Below are positions 54,017-64,000 of a stretch of 64,000 bases of DNA, one piece after another. The stretch's first letter is position 1. The number at the start of each line of letters is the position of its first letter. This stretch comes from Apiotrichum sp. Y4204 (lineage: Eukaryota; Basidiomycota; Tremellomycetes; Trichosporonales; Trichosporonaceae), in assembly GCA_025531455.1 (NCBI GenBank), contig JAMYHL010000005.1:744001-808000 (forward strand), written 5' to 3'. The position numbers and the translations under genes were made by a program. A model generated the notes under the pieces. The model did no database searches. It was not told where the DNA came from and was given only the letters and a program-made list of their open reading frames with translations.

Positions 54017-56869
54017 CTACACTGTTACATTCACATTATGGTCTATCCGATGCTCTGCACCGTCTACAAATACTGTCCCACTGGCGAAGATGGCGGTCAA
54101 GATGAGGAAACATGAGATATAGGCCAGTGGCCAGTGGGACGCACACTGTTCCGCCCCAAACCACTCACACCTCATCGACGAAGCCGCGTCGCTGCACGTC
54201 AAAGCATTCAAAGTACTGTCCCTTGAGCGCCATGAGCTCCTCGTGCGTGCCGTACTCGACAATACGCTGCTGTCAGTATCCATTCCGATCCCCGCTCTCT
54301 CAACTTACCCCCTTGTCCATGAATGCAATCCGGTCCGCACGGCGGACGGTTCCAAACCGGTGGCTGATGAAAATCGTCGTCGCGTGTGCTGCGTGCGAGA
54401 GGCTGTGAATGCGGTCAAAGAGCGCCGCCTCCGCCCGCGGATCCAGGGCTGCTGACGGCTCGTCAAACACAATCAGGTCAGCCGAGCCTGCACGCATAAA
54501 CGCGCGCGAGATGGCGACGCGCTGCCATTGTCCACCAGAAAGAGCCACAAATCGGGCGGGCTCCTCGGACAGAGCGTTCCTGGGCGTTGGCTTGTTGATC
54601 GCGAGCTCGCTGGAGGCAGGTTCATAGGACTCTGGCTTAGTCGACATTGCCTCTCTGTCCTCCTCGTCCTCCGACGACTCAACGTCGTCCTCGTCCTTAT
54701 ACTTCTCAACAGTGAGACCGTCGTAAGCGAGGTCCTCCATGTCTTGGGTAGACTGCACAAGCCACCCGTCAAGCCCCGCCTTGTCGCGCACGCCCTCGGC
54801 CCCGCCCCGCACGATTGCGGTATTGAGCGAATCGTCGTCGTCAATGTGCGCCGTGTCGCCAATGCCGACATTGTCGCGCAGCGGCAGACAATACCGCACA
54901 TAGTCCTGGAAGAGGCAGCTCATGCGCGCATGCAACGACGGCGGGTCGTAGTCTCGAATCGGGTGGTCGTTCACGAGCAGCGTCCCCTCGTACCGATGTA
55001 GCCCCAGGAGAGTCTTCACGAGCGTCGTCTTGCCGCTGCCATTAAAGCCTACAATCGCGAGGGATTGCCCCGGTTCAATGACAAGGTTGATGTTGCGAAG
55101 TACCGGGCGCTGGTTGAGGCCGTACGAAAATGTCAGGTTGCGCGCCTCAATGCGCATTCCCCCAGCAACGCGATGTTCTTCAAAGTCAATGGTCGGGCGG
55201 AGGGACTGCGTTCCCTCGGCGACAGAGAAAACAGCGGCAAGAAGGAACCCGTTCTGGTATGCCTCCATGAAACGCTCCTTAATGACGGAGACACTGTCGA
55301 TACACGAATAGCCGACTTGTTTACACATTTGGATGCGTCCCAATGTGAGGTTGGTGTGAATTGCGCGCGTGGCGATAAGGACCTGAGCGTCAGTGCTCTG
55401 AAGAAGGGGGCATCCCTTAAGCTGCAAAAGTACTCGGCGCAAGCCGTGTAATCAGACACTCATTACGCACGCATAAGAGGTTGGTGATCAGCTGGCCGCC
55501 TCCCATGTCGAGCATATAGATGAAATGGCCGTATTTTGTCGGGCGGAACCATCTGTGGTTGTGGCGCGCCGGATTCATCATGTGCTTGTCCCAGCGCGAG
55601 AGTGTCCAGTCCTTGAGGCCATAGAGGACGAGTTCATTGCGGTACTCCTCGTTGTTGATGATTTTCGCGAGTGCCTCATCTTCCAGGCGATACGTCTGGT
55701 TCTGGCGGAGATTCCCGCGGTCTTCGGTCGGGTACTTGTCGTACAGTTTCTCGGTGAGTAGGCGAAGCAGAGGTGGTAGGAACGTTATGCCCAAAATCAG
55801 CCCATTAGTTGGCGTGACGAACCCCTCAAGAGTTCCCTTCACGATTGAGCCGCGAAGCGAAGAGGTGAAGAGCGCAATTTCCGACCCCATCTGCACAGTC
55901 GACTGAAGAAGGTTTGTCCATGACTTGGCTTTGCCCCATGCGACGCCAGCCCTGCGTTCGTCCGTGTCGATGTTCCATCCTGCAAACGCTCCCGCTTCCG
56001 AAACCAGCGCCTCCTTGAGTGGATTGCGCTCAGTCTCTTGGGCGAGGTCAAGCTTGCCCTCGATGTATACTCTGTCCGCGGCAATAAGCACCACGTCCTG
56101 TGGTCAGAGGAACGTCATGAGTCGTCGCCTGGGAAGTATCGCACCCAAATGACATACCCTAAGTTTCTCCTCAACCTTGCTAAACAGCAATGAGTGGATT
56201 TCCGTCCCGATCTGAGCCAGCACTTCACCAAGCGCATAGCCCATCGCCACAGCCCATGTCGCCGCCATGCCGCCCTGGGCAGCATCGACAAGGTCCAACA
56301 GTCTAGTGGAGCAGTAGATTCTGAAGTAAGTGGGTGAGACATCAAAGCCAACGCCGAGATTCTCTCAGGACTCACCCAGCAGCAGGCATCAAACCCTCTA
56401 TAACGACCCCAAAGACGTGCACCGCGCCCAGCACCAAGAGGCGCGGGTTCGCCGCCGCGATGCGCACCACGCGCGGCCACAGCTCTGAGCAGATACGCAG
56501 CTGGAGGCCAATATTCTTCAGCGAGAGGGTGCGGCGAGTCTGGGGGGCGACGAACGGCGTCTGGGCAATGGCCGCGCGGTCGAGTTCCCCTTGGGCCCGG
56601 TCCGCGTCGGCGGTCTGAGCCTCCTTCTCGCCCTTCTCCCCGTGATCCCCAAGCACTACTTCGCCGTCACCCCATCCTTCCCCCTTCCCTTTATCCTTCT
56701 CCTTCTCCGCCGTGCGCTCGCCCCGCTCCTCGCGCTCCCTCGCGACCTTGTCACGCCACGCAGCCTCCTCCTTGGGCGGGAGCAGCCGCGACGCGAGCCA
56801 CAGCTGTGTGAGCGGGCGCAGCCGCGCGCAGTTGGGCGGGAGGCCGAGGGACGAGGCGGTCGTGGTCAT
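54017..56869 (-). CDS. Half ABC transporter of bacterial-exporter type
   Basis: Proposed exons 56869-56376, 56320-56158, 56097-55471, 55421-54309, 54266-54169 and 54080-54017, giving 852 aa; the last exon and the Gln at the fifth acceptor are uncertain. A charged N-terminal region (Glu/Lys/Gly, about 35-95) is followed by membrane-domain helices (LLVLGAVHVFGVVIEGLMPA, TWAVAMGYALGEVLAQIG, ILGITFLPPLLRLL). The nucleotide-binding domain has FSYGL (A-loop), GFNGSGKT (Walker A, about 552), LSGGQWQRVAIS (signature, about 720), LIVFDEPSAALD (Walker B, about 742) and FISHRF (H-loop). An acidic, Ser-rich insert (about 666-705) lies between the Q-loop region and the signature. All catalytic motifs look intact. 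Substrate and membrane are unknown. Confidence 0.85.
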
Positions 56870-57227
56870 CCCGCCGCGAAGAGGGGTGAGCGTGATGAGG
56901 AGATGGGAAGTGATGAAATGAGATGAGAGTGATGGGGAGATATATAGTTGTAGGAGAGCAGTTTCGTGACTCGGTTTGCCACCTCTGTACATCCACTGCC
57001 TCTGCACACATACGTCACATCCAGTGAGATCCAGTCACCTTCTACAGTAGTCTCCGGAAATCCGGATCCGCCGCCACCTCCACCAGCTACAGTAGTACAT
57101 CCAGCTTCCGGTATCCGCATCGTGTCCACGATCATATACTGCATCAAATCCTCACATCGCGCCGACTCTTCCCTGCTATGAACTGGAACATGACCTGCCT
57201 ATCACTATCACTACACCGCCTGATGCA
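56870..57227. promoter_or_regulatory. Promoter of the ABC transporter with TATA-like element
   Basis: 358 bp between the transporter start and the Vps17 3' end. TATATAT on the minus strand at 56946-56940, about 72 bp upstream of the start codon. Confidence 0.45.
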
Positions 57228-59155
57228 CTAAAACCCGCCAGCGAGCAGCCTGGCGGCCTTGCGCTCGTCGAGTCGGCGCGGAGTCGCGCGTCCCGGAGCC
57301 GGCCGGCCGGGAAGGAGCATGCTCTGCGCCATGTGTCCGCCGCCGAGCGGGTCGGACGGCGAGGGTGTGCCTGCTGTTCCGGCTGCGCCTGCTGGTGTCG
57401 CCGGTGCGTTTGGCGCGTGGGAACCGGGGAGGAACATGGACTGGGAGACGGCGCCTGGCGTAGGCGGCCCAGGGGAGGGAGCGGGGGCGGCCCGCGCCGG
57501 GCTAACCGCAGCCGCAGCGGAGGTGGGATTGGCGACAAGACCAGCACGCGGCGTTGGCGCGGTGATGGTCGGCGCGTGCGGGGCGGTGACGCGCGTGAGG
57601 TCGGGTTTGAGGGCCTCGAGTTCGCGGAGGATCTGGCGGTTGAAGATGATGCTCATGCGCGCGTGCTCGAGAAGGGAGACGGCAACGTCTTCGTGCGCGT
57701 TGCGCGAGTGGGCGCGCAGCGCGTGGTGGAGATTCTGTGAGATGGCATGCAGGCGGTTGTTGAGCTGCGTCTCGAGCGTCACCGCCTCGTCCATGTCCGC
57801 GATCGCCTCGTCGACCTTGAGCGGGTTTATGCTGCTGCTGCCCTTGAGGCGCTCGACGTGGCGGCGCTTGTTGATTGCTGCCTTTGTTGCGTTCTGGCTG
57901 TCCTCGAGAATCTGCGTGCGCTGCGCGAGCGCCTCGCGCGCCGCCTTGGCGTTCAGCGCCTGGTACGCGAGCGAGTCGTTCAGCACGACGTTTTCGCTCG
58001 CAATCTGCGCGCCGGCCATGGACGACAGCTGGTCGTACACGCGGCCCATCTTGCGCTCGGCGGTAGCGAGCGGCACATCGCTTTCGTCCGTCGCCAGCGC
58101 TATGAGCTTGGCACCGACCTCGGACGTCGCAATTGCCAGCGCCTTGCGTGCCTTGCCGAGGTTACCCACGCTCGTCGCCAGCCCCTGCCACGCGGGCTCG
58201 AGCTTCTCGAGCGTAATCTTCGCACTTGCCAGTTCCTCGTCGTCGTCCAGCGGGCCCCGGCGCACAACCTTGGACAGCGCAGCGGTCACGAGCTGCGTCG
58301 CACCCCCGCTGGTGTTCTGCCGCCGTGCCGACGGCGGCGGAATAGGCGCGTACCCAAAGTCGCTCTCGATGAAGCTCCGCAACTCGTCCTCTGCCTGCAG
58401 TACGGGATCCTCACATACGCGCGAGAACCAGCGCTGTATCGCGATGCGCACAAGACGGTCGTCTGAAATGAGTCATGCGCTTGTAGCTCCAGCATGTCAC
58501 TCACCTTCCTCGTCAGTCGCCGCCGAGGTATGCGGGAGCGGGAGAGCGGGGATGATAGCTGCCTGTCAGACGATTCCACGACCCACACCTACTCTGGGGA
58601 CACACGAGCTGGGCCTGCTCGGCAAACCGCTGGAACTCGATGTACGAGCGCTGCATGTTGCGGTACAGCGACGTGCGAAAGTTGGGGAGGTTGGTCTGCG
58701 TGTTAGCTGCCAGCGTATGGCGGCGGATGGGCACGGGATGCAGCGATTCAGGAGCACAGTAACTCGCTGCCGAGGACCGATGACCTAGGAAGCGCGCCGC
58801 TGTCACTGCCCCTGTTCCCCACCTCCCCACTATCATCATCACTCACGCTGGCATCATACCGAATGAGCAGGTCCTTCCGATTCCGCTCCAGGGCGCCGAT
58901 GCGGACGCGGAGGAACGGCGGCGGCTTCTCCCCCGGCGGCGGGGGCGAGTGCATGAGCGACGTGCCGGGGTCGCCGTACACCTGGGGGTCGCGGATGGTC
59001 GTTGAGCCTGGGGGCGCAGAGGGGGTGGGGCGGGTGCTCGTTGACGATGAGGGGGAGGTGGGGGATTGCGGGTTGGGGTTGGGGTTGGAAGAGGCTGTGG
59101 GGGAGGAGGCGTCGGCCCAGCCGGCGTTGACGGAGGCGAGGGGGTCCATGCTCAT
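57228..59155 (-). CDS. VPS17: Vps17 retromer subunit (PX-BAR sorting nexin)
   Basis: Exons 59155-58847, 58695-58593, 58558-58505 and 58462-57228 join in phase, giving 566 aa. The first intron is 151 nt. The N-terminus is Ser/Pro/Thr-rich. The PX domain starts PPPFLRVRIGALERNRKDLL (about 82) and continues NLPNFRTSLYRNMQRSYIEF with PQTIIPALPLP. Then RWFSRVCEDPVLQAEDELRS and FIESDFGYAP, hallmarks of Vps17, lead to a BAR coiled coil (about 225-430). The tail is Ala/Pro/Gly-rich with repeated QSMxLPG motifs. Known role: with Vps5, it forms the membrane-bending SNX-BAR dimer that returns cargo such as Vps10 from endosome to Golgi. Confidence 0.92.
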
Positions 59156-59517
59156 ATGCTGGGAATTGAGGAGGTGGGACGAGTGGACTGTGTGTGGTGT
59201 TACGGATTGTGGACGGTGAGCACAGAGGACGATGAGCTCATGGATCACAGTTCCAGAATGGCCAGGTGCCCAGTTGTCACTTGTCACTTGTCAGTGACGG
59301 TGCGTGGAGTGCCTTGCGCGGATCGGCCGGGTGGCGGGGGGGTGGCACACACCAGGGTGGAGGTATCGTCAGTACGGTGGTTCCCGCCTTTCACAATGTA
59401 CAGTATCCCAAATCGACCCACACCCCATTTCCCCCACCTACGCACCGCTCTCACTCCATAAGGCTGCATCACACGAGCTCTAGTCTACCAACACATGCAT
59501 GACAACGGCCCAGAAGT
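59156..59517. other. Intergenic region between tandem minus-strand genes
   Basis: 362 bp: Vps17 promoter and eIF3m 3' end. No clear element was recognised. Confidence 0.4.
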
Positions 59518-61260
59518 CTAGGCGGCGGCGACCTCCTCCTCCTGCTGCTGACGGCGCTGCTGCTGCGGCCTGCGCTGGCCAGTGATCGGGCCCTGGGCAG
59601 CGAGAGCCTCTGCGTCCTCGACGACCTGCCGGGCATCGGCGACCGCGGACTTCCACTCGGTGAGGCGGCGCTCGAGGAGCTTCCACTCCTCGGGGCCGAA
59701 CCGGCGGGTGCCGCGGGACGAAACCGAGGTGATGTTGACGACAGACTTGGGCTGCGAGAGGTGCGCGTCGAGGAGCTTGGAGCGGATGGCGTCAATGACC
59801 CAGGCCTCGACCTCGGCCTCGTCGATTGCGAGCGCGGACGCAATGTTGGCGTACGGGATCGTCTTGGTGGACGAGCGGGCGGCAAGAGTGGCAAAGGCGA
59901 TCAGGCGGACCTTGCGGAGGACGGCCTTGCCGTCGAGACGGGTAATGTTGAGGCTCTTGAGGTAGTCCTCGTTGGAGGCGACCCACTCGGTGGCCTTCGG
60001 GACGGCCTCAATCTCGTCGGTACCGGTGAAGAAGGAAACGAGCTCGGCGGCCTTGCCGGTGAGCGCGTCCTGAACACCCTGGATCTTGAGAACGTCGTCA
60101 ATGTCGAAGCGGAGGGGCTGGGCAATGGCGAGGGCAAGAGCGAGCTGGGCGTGGTCGGCCGACACCTGGCGCTGGAGGGCAAGGAGAATAAGGTCGAGCG
60201 CGGTCACAAGAGCCGGTGCGCGGAAGTTGTAGGGGCTGGCATTGTCCGAGGTAATGTAGACGTTGGCAGCGGAGGCGAGGAAGGCGACCTTCTCGGGGTC
60301 CGGCAGCGACCAGTGGGAAAGGGCGGTCGAGAGGGTGTTGGAAGTAAGGGGGAGGTTCTCGAGCTCGTCCGAGACGGCGAGGAGCTGGATGAGTGCGAGG
60401 AGGGCGGTGGGGCGGAGGGGAGAGGAGGGAGCGAGGTAGTTGTAGATGTGGTTGAGGCTAGAAGTTAGGGGGCCACAATCGCTTATTGTTTGACAAAGTG
60501 ACTCACACACGGGCAGCGGACTCGGACTTGGTTGACCGTCCGTCCTGGGCAGCCGCCTCGCCACCAACACGAACCGCCTCAATCACGCTCTTGACGAGCT
60601 GCCCGTACTCGGGGCCGTTCACGTCAAAGTTGGTCGAGATGACGTGTTGCAACAAGAGATGGCACGACTCGATCTCTGTGGGATCAGCATGTGTTGTTTA
60701 CGCGCCGCGCCACAAGACCGCAGCTCAGACGTCGCGCATCGTACAGCGCGCATCGCGCATAGCGGACAGCCCTCGACTCATTGGCATCCGCATTGAGAAG
60801 CACGCCGCACCGCACCGCGCTGAAACGCGCCTCGCGCAACCGTCCCGTCCACACGCACCGCTGTCCTTTGCCGCCTCGAGGGCGCCCTTGGTCTCGACAA
60901 ACGTGCCGACGGCCTTGATAATCATGTCCTGCCTGGCGGCCTCGGAGTCGTCCGTCTTGAGCGTCTGGTCAAAGGTCGTGAGCATGTCGCGCGTTGCGTT
61001 CGCGCCTGCAGAGTCCATGGAACGCGCCGCATGCTGCAGCGTCTCGGCAATCTGGGGTTAGCGGACGTCGATGGGGAAAGGAAATAGGGGAGGGCGGCGG
61101 GGCCGGGAGATATGGGATATGGGATGCCGCGCTGCATCTATGCGCAAAGCGGCGCGCTCGATCCGCATCTCGACACCATCGCCGTTCCCCTTCCATTTCC
61201 ATTGTGCCGCACCTGTTGCCGGAAGGACAGCTCGGGGGCGATAGCGACGCAGTCGGACAT
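59518..61260 (-). CDS. Translation initiation factor eIF3 subunit m (PCI domain)
   Basis: Exons 61260-61213, 61051-60859, 60675-60507 and 60457-59518 join in phase, giving 449 aa. The start MSDCVAIAPELSFRQQ follows the family pattern. N-terminal helices: FDQTLKTDDSEAARQDMIIK, ISTNFDVNGPEYGQLVKSVI and LNHIYNYLAP. The PCI domain is recognised from IQGVQDALTGKAAEL, YANIASALAIDEAEVEAWVI, DAIRSKLLDAHLSQP and VVNITSVSSRGTRRFGPEEW. It ends in a Gln/Arg/Glu-rich tail. Role: non-core eIF3 subunit in 43S pre-initiation complexes; homologous to PCI subunits of the proteasome lid and signalosome. It is divergent from prefoldin 2. Confidence 0.92.
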
Positions 61261-61715
61261 GGTGGATGGTATTAGAGTCGTCTCGGGCGGGGGGCGGGCG
61301 ACCTTTTCTACTTTTGTTTATAGAGAGGTGGTGGTGGTGGTGGTGCTCGCTATCCAAGACGTCGACGACGGCAACACTGGACTGGACGGGCAGCGCGCAG
61401 AGTGTGACAGCTCGATGGAGGTCGAAAGGAGGACAAAAAAGAAATGGCAGGGAGATGTATATGTGCCACAAGGAGATAACGCCGAAATAATTGATCTGCA
61501 CGCGAGGATGACGCGTAACCCACGCAGATTACACGCGGATTACACGGTCATCTCCAGTCATCATGATTTCCACCGCCATCGACAGCATCAGCGACAGCGA
61601 CAGCGACATCAGCATCAGCCTCCAACAACAGCATCACCGCCCTCGAGCATCGAGCTTCAGTCGCGTCGACATCCACATATCCACACCACACCACCCCTTT
61701 CACCCACCATCCACG
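61261..61715. promoter_or_regulatory. Divergent promoter, eIF3m / prefoldin 2
   Basis: 455 bp between two conserved housekeeping genes. It contains a GGT trinucleotide run (61327-61345) and, in the prefoldin leader, CGACAG/CATCAG-type short repeats (about 61578-61620). No TATA box was seen. Confidence 0.5.
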
Positions 61716-62286
61716 ATGCCCCCCAAGGCCGCGACCCCGTCAAAGCTCAGTCCGGAGGAGGTGCCTCAGATGTTCCAGCGGTACCGCACCGAGCTGCAGA
61801 ACCTCGCACAGAAGATTGGCGAGCTCGAGAGCGAGCTCGAGGAGCATACGTGAGTGAGAAGATGGGAAGTAGGGGAGGAGATGTTTGAGAGAGATGGTTA
61901 GAGCTGTACACGGTTCTATCAGCTCTGGATACCGTCTTCGTATTCTTCCTCACTGCCCCCTCCATTCTCCCTATCCATCGGCACTCACATACTCACCCCC
62001 AGCCTTGTCCTCAACACGCTCCAGCCACTAGCCAAGACGGAGCCGGCGCGCACGTGCTACCGGCTGATCGGGGGCGTGCTCGTCCAGCGGACGGTCAAGG
62101 ACGTCGTGCCCGCCCTCGAGACCAACCACGCGGGAATCAAAGAGGTGCTCGAGACCCTTGTGCGCAACTACAAGACCAAGGAGGAGGAGTTTGGCGCCTT
62201 CCAGCGCGAATACAAGATTGGTGTAAGTGTGCTAGACGATTCTTTAGAGCAGCACTCATACCCAGATGCCCGGCGCCCGCGCGTAG
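61716..62286 (+). CDS. Prefoldin subunit 2
   Basis: Exons 61716-61849, 62003-62222 and 62266-62286 join in phase, giving 124 aa; introns are 153 and 43 nt. The beta-type prefoldin pattern is clear: first coiled-coil helix (VPQMFQRYRTELQNLAQKIG, ELESELEEH), the beta hairpin (TLQPLAKTEPARTCYRLIGG, VLVQRTVKDVVPALETN) and second helix (GIKEVLETLVRNYKTKEEEF). The last exon adds MPGARA. Role: subunit of the hexameric jellyfish-shaped co-chaperone that hands nascent actin and tubulin to the CCT chaperonin. Length fits the family. Confidence 0.92.
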
Positions 62287-62539
62287 TGCACATAATGTAC
62301 ATCAGCACGAGTCGATACCCCTGCATTCCGGACGCCGTTCCCGCCTTATTCTGCACGCACTGTACTATGCATCTATACAAACTAGAATAAAAATCGTGGC
62401 ACGGAGCGTGACACTGGGGGCCGCAATCCGGCGTGCCGCGCACTGGCGCTCGTATCGTGTCCACGCGCCGTTCCTATTATTCGCGGCCGCGCCGCGCCAC
62501 AAGCATCAACTCAACTACCCCCTACCTTCGACCCTCATC
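62287..62539. other. Short convergent intergenic region
   Basis: 253 bp between the convergent 3' ends of prefoldin 2 and the Laa2-like gene. Nothing specific was seen. Confidence 0.4.
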
Positions 62540-64000
62540 CTAGAACACGCCCGGGCTCCCAGATCGCCGCGGGGTGGCATTCAGACTGGCCGGCCGCCCG
62601 CTGTTGCGCCGGAAGAGGCCGCTCGTGGTCCCGCCCTTGACCTTTGCGGCGTTGGCAATGAGTTCCGAGATCATGCCGTTGCTGGACGTCAGGGGATACT
62701 CATACGCCTCCCATCCACTTCACTCACTATGTTGCGGAATCGTGCGTCTGGGCGTCCTTGAGTTGGAGGAACCACGCAAGCAGCGCCGACGCATCGGCGG
62801 ACTGTTTTGCCAGGTCCGCATGCAGCGCCTCGAGCTTGGCCAGGGGGAGGAGGGCGAGCTGCTCCTCCTCGAGGGCGCACAGGTCCTCTGCGCGTGCGGT
62901 GTCGAGGGCGGGGCGCGCGCCGAGGCCGTACTTGCGCTCACTCTCCGCGCCTCCCAGCGCGGGGGCGGCTGAGGCGGGTCCGCTGTCCGCTTCTGAGCGA
63001 CGCGCGACCGCCTCGGGGCCAACAGACTTGGAGCGGAACGAAGTCGTGATCTGCAATGGGGGAAGAGTGGAGAGGCGGTGCGAGTCGACCTGGGGTTAGC
63101 GCTGGTAACGGGTTTTGGTCACTCACCTCGTCAAGATTGACGGGCACACCCATCGAAATGAGGTGGTCGCGGCGCACCCGCGATCTCGTCCAGTCCAGCG
63201 GCTTGAGCATCGGCGCGGTGGTGAGCTGCGCGAACGCGTCGCGGCTGTCGTTAGCTGAGTTCCATACAACCGCCCAGCTCACCAGGACTCGGTGGCGAGG
63301 ACCTGTGCGAGGCCGCCGACGGCGCGCGGCGGCTCGTCGGTGAAGTTGGTGCTGTCGGGGGTGAGTGGTTCAAGAACGGCAGCGACGCGCTCCAGCAGCT
63401 CGCCGAGCGGCGGTACGGGGCGGAGCGAGAGTGCCGTCTGGATGGAATCAAGTGAGGTTTGCGATGGAAGCAAGCACGCGTCAGCACAATCACTCAAGCC
63501 CGATCCCCTCAATGTCGACAGTACGCACCCAGTCTACGCTCATCGCAGCCGGCGGCGGCGGCGGTGGCGGCTCGCGTGCCTCGCTCTCAGCCTCCCCCTG
63601 GCCCTCCCCGAACTCGCCAAAGTCTCCAAACCCGTCGTCGTCAAACGCTGCCGGCTCATCAAAGTCGTCAAAGTCACCGAACCCGTCGTCGCCCTCGCCA
63701 AAGCCGTCATCCGCAGCGGCGATCGCGTCATCACCGGTTGCGAACGCGCTGTCGCCAGTTGCGAACGCGTCGTCGCCGGTCGCGAACGCGTCGTCGCTCC
63801 CGCCGAACCCATCGTCAAAGGCCGCATCCTGGAAGCCGTCGTCCGCGCCGCTGAACGGGTCATCTGAGGGAGGGTCGATCGTTGTGGCCGCTGGTGGGGG
63901 GAGTAGCGATGGTGGTGGGTTCGTGTGCTCGCCCATTTCAGTCTCCATCTGGGCCTCGACCTCGGCCGATTCTCCCTCTTCTTCCTTCTCACTGCTCTCC
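62540..64000 (-). CDS. Clathrin-adaptor accessory protein, Laa2-like (5' end outside window)
   Basis: Partial gene; coding sequence stays open to the right edge. Downstream exons: one ending 63283, then 63244-63127, 63089-62728 and 62681-62540. The join near 63500-63434 is uncertain; a GTGCGT donor after SVDW and the CCATCCAG acceptor fit the phase. The visible N-terminal part is acidic with heptad-like copies of DDAFATG and motifs DGFGDFDDFDEP and DGFGDFGEF, typical of adaptor-ear ligands. The conserved C-terminus has MLKPLDWTRSRVRRDHLISM, GVPVNLDEV, LCALEEEQLALLPLAKLEAL and SATYNGMISELIANAAKVK. In yeast Laa2 links AP-1 and Laa1 on Golgi/endosome clathrin coats. Family identity is judged by eye from these blocks. 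Confidence 0.65.

Noticed and set aside
56870..57007. Upstream extension of the ABC transporter start by 46 codons
   Set aside because: The extension reads like translated leader, contains the TATA element, and the ATG at 56869 gives a normal N-terminus.

Overview
This window is nuclear DNA of a basidiomycete yeast, most likely a tremellomycete and plausibly of the order Trichosporonales. The evidence is GC-rich coding sequence, genes split by many very short GT-AG introns (commonly 34-43 nt, often with a CTGAC- or CTAAC-like branch point just before the acceptor), and a fungal gene set (Byr4, RNA14, RINT1/Tip20, eIF3m, Vps17, Chm7/CHMP7, prefoldin 2). The order is inference; no rDNA or phylogenetic marker was compared. 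All exon joins were worked out by hand from splice motifs, reading phase and family conservation.

Layout, left to right. 0.3-3.2 kb: Byr4/Bfa1-like mitotic-exit regulator (+). 3.9-4.6 kb: small CHY zinc-finger protein (-). 5.3-8.3 kb: RNA14 mRNA 3'-end processing factor (+), convergent with a RINT1/Tip20-like ER-Golgi tether (8.4-10.9 kb, -). 11.2-12.8 kb: GH36 alpha-galactosidase relic that has lost its catalytic barrel. 13.1-13.9 kb: orphan with an N-myristoylation motif (-). 14.3-15.9 kb: wax-synthase-like membrane acyltransferase (+). 17.1-18.1 kb: orphan (-). 21.3-23.5 kb: FAD monooxygenase (-). 26.2-28.8 kb: membrane-anchored alpha/beta hydrolase (-). 29.6-31.7 kb: M20 carboxypeptidase S-like (-). 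32.0 kb: intron-containing tRNA-Thr(UGU). 32.7-33.6 kb: GNAT acetyltransferase (+). 34.8-35.8 kb: secreted CAP protein (-). 40.3-41.2 kb: short-chain dehydrogenase (+). 41.6-43.4 kb: Chm7/CHMP7-like ESCRT-III protein (+). 43.7-46.0 kb: amidase (-). 48.1-49.1 kb: secreted low-complexity protein (+). 49.3-52.2 kb: large disordered orphan (-). 54.0-56.9 kb: bacterial-type half ABC transporter (-). 57.2-59.2 kb: Vps17 retromer sorting nexin (-). 59.5-61.3 kb: eIF3m (-), divergent from prefoldin 2 (61.7-62.3 kb, +). 62.5 kb to the right edge: a clathrin-adaptor accessory (Laa2-like) gene whose 5' end lies outside the window.

The genes do not form an operon or an obvious metabolic cluster. Conserved housekeeping genes sit at both ends. 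The middle (about 11-48 kb) is looser: accessory enzymes, secreted and membrane proteins, and three blocks of 2.7-4.3 kb in which no gene could be supported (18.1-21.3, 23.5-26.2 and 36.0-40.3 kb). No transposon, CRISPR array or rRNA was recognised. The most unusual items are the GH36 relic, the secreted protein whose short cysteine-bearing ends are separated by repeat and charged blocks, and several proteins with lineage-type repeat insertions.
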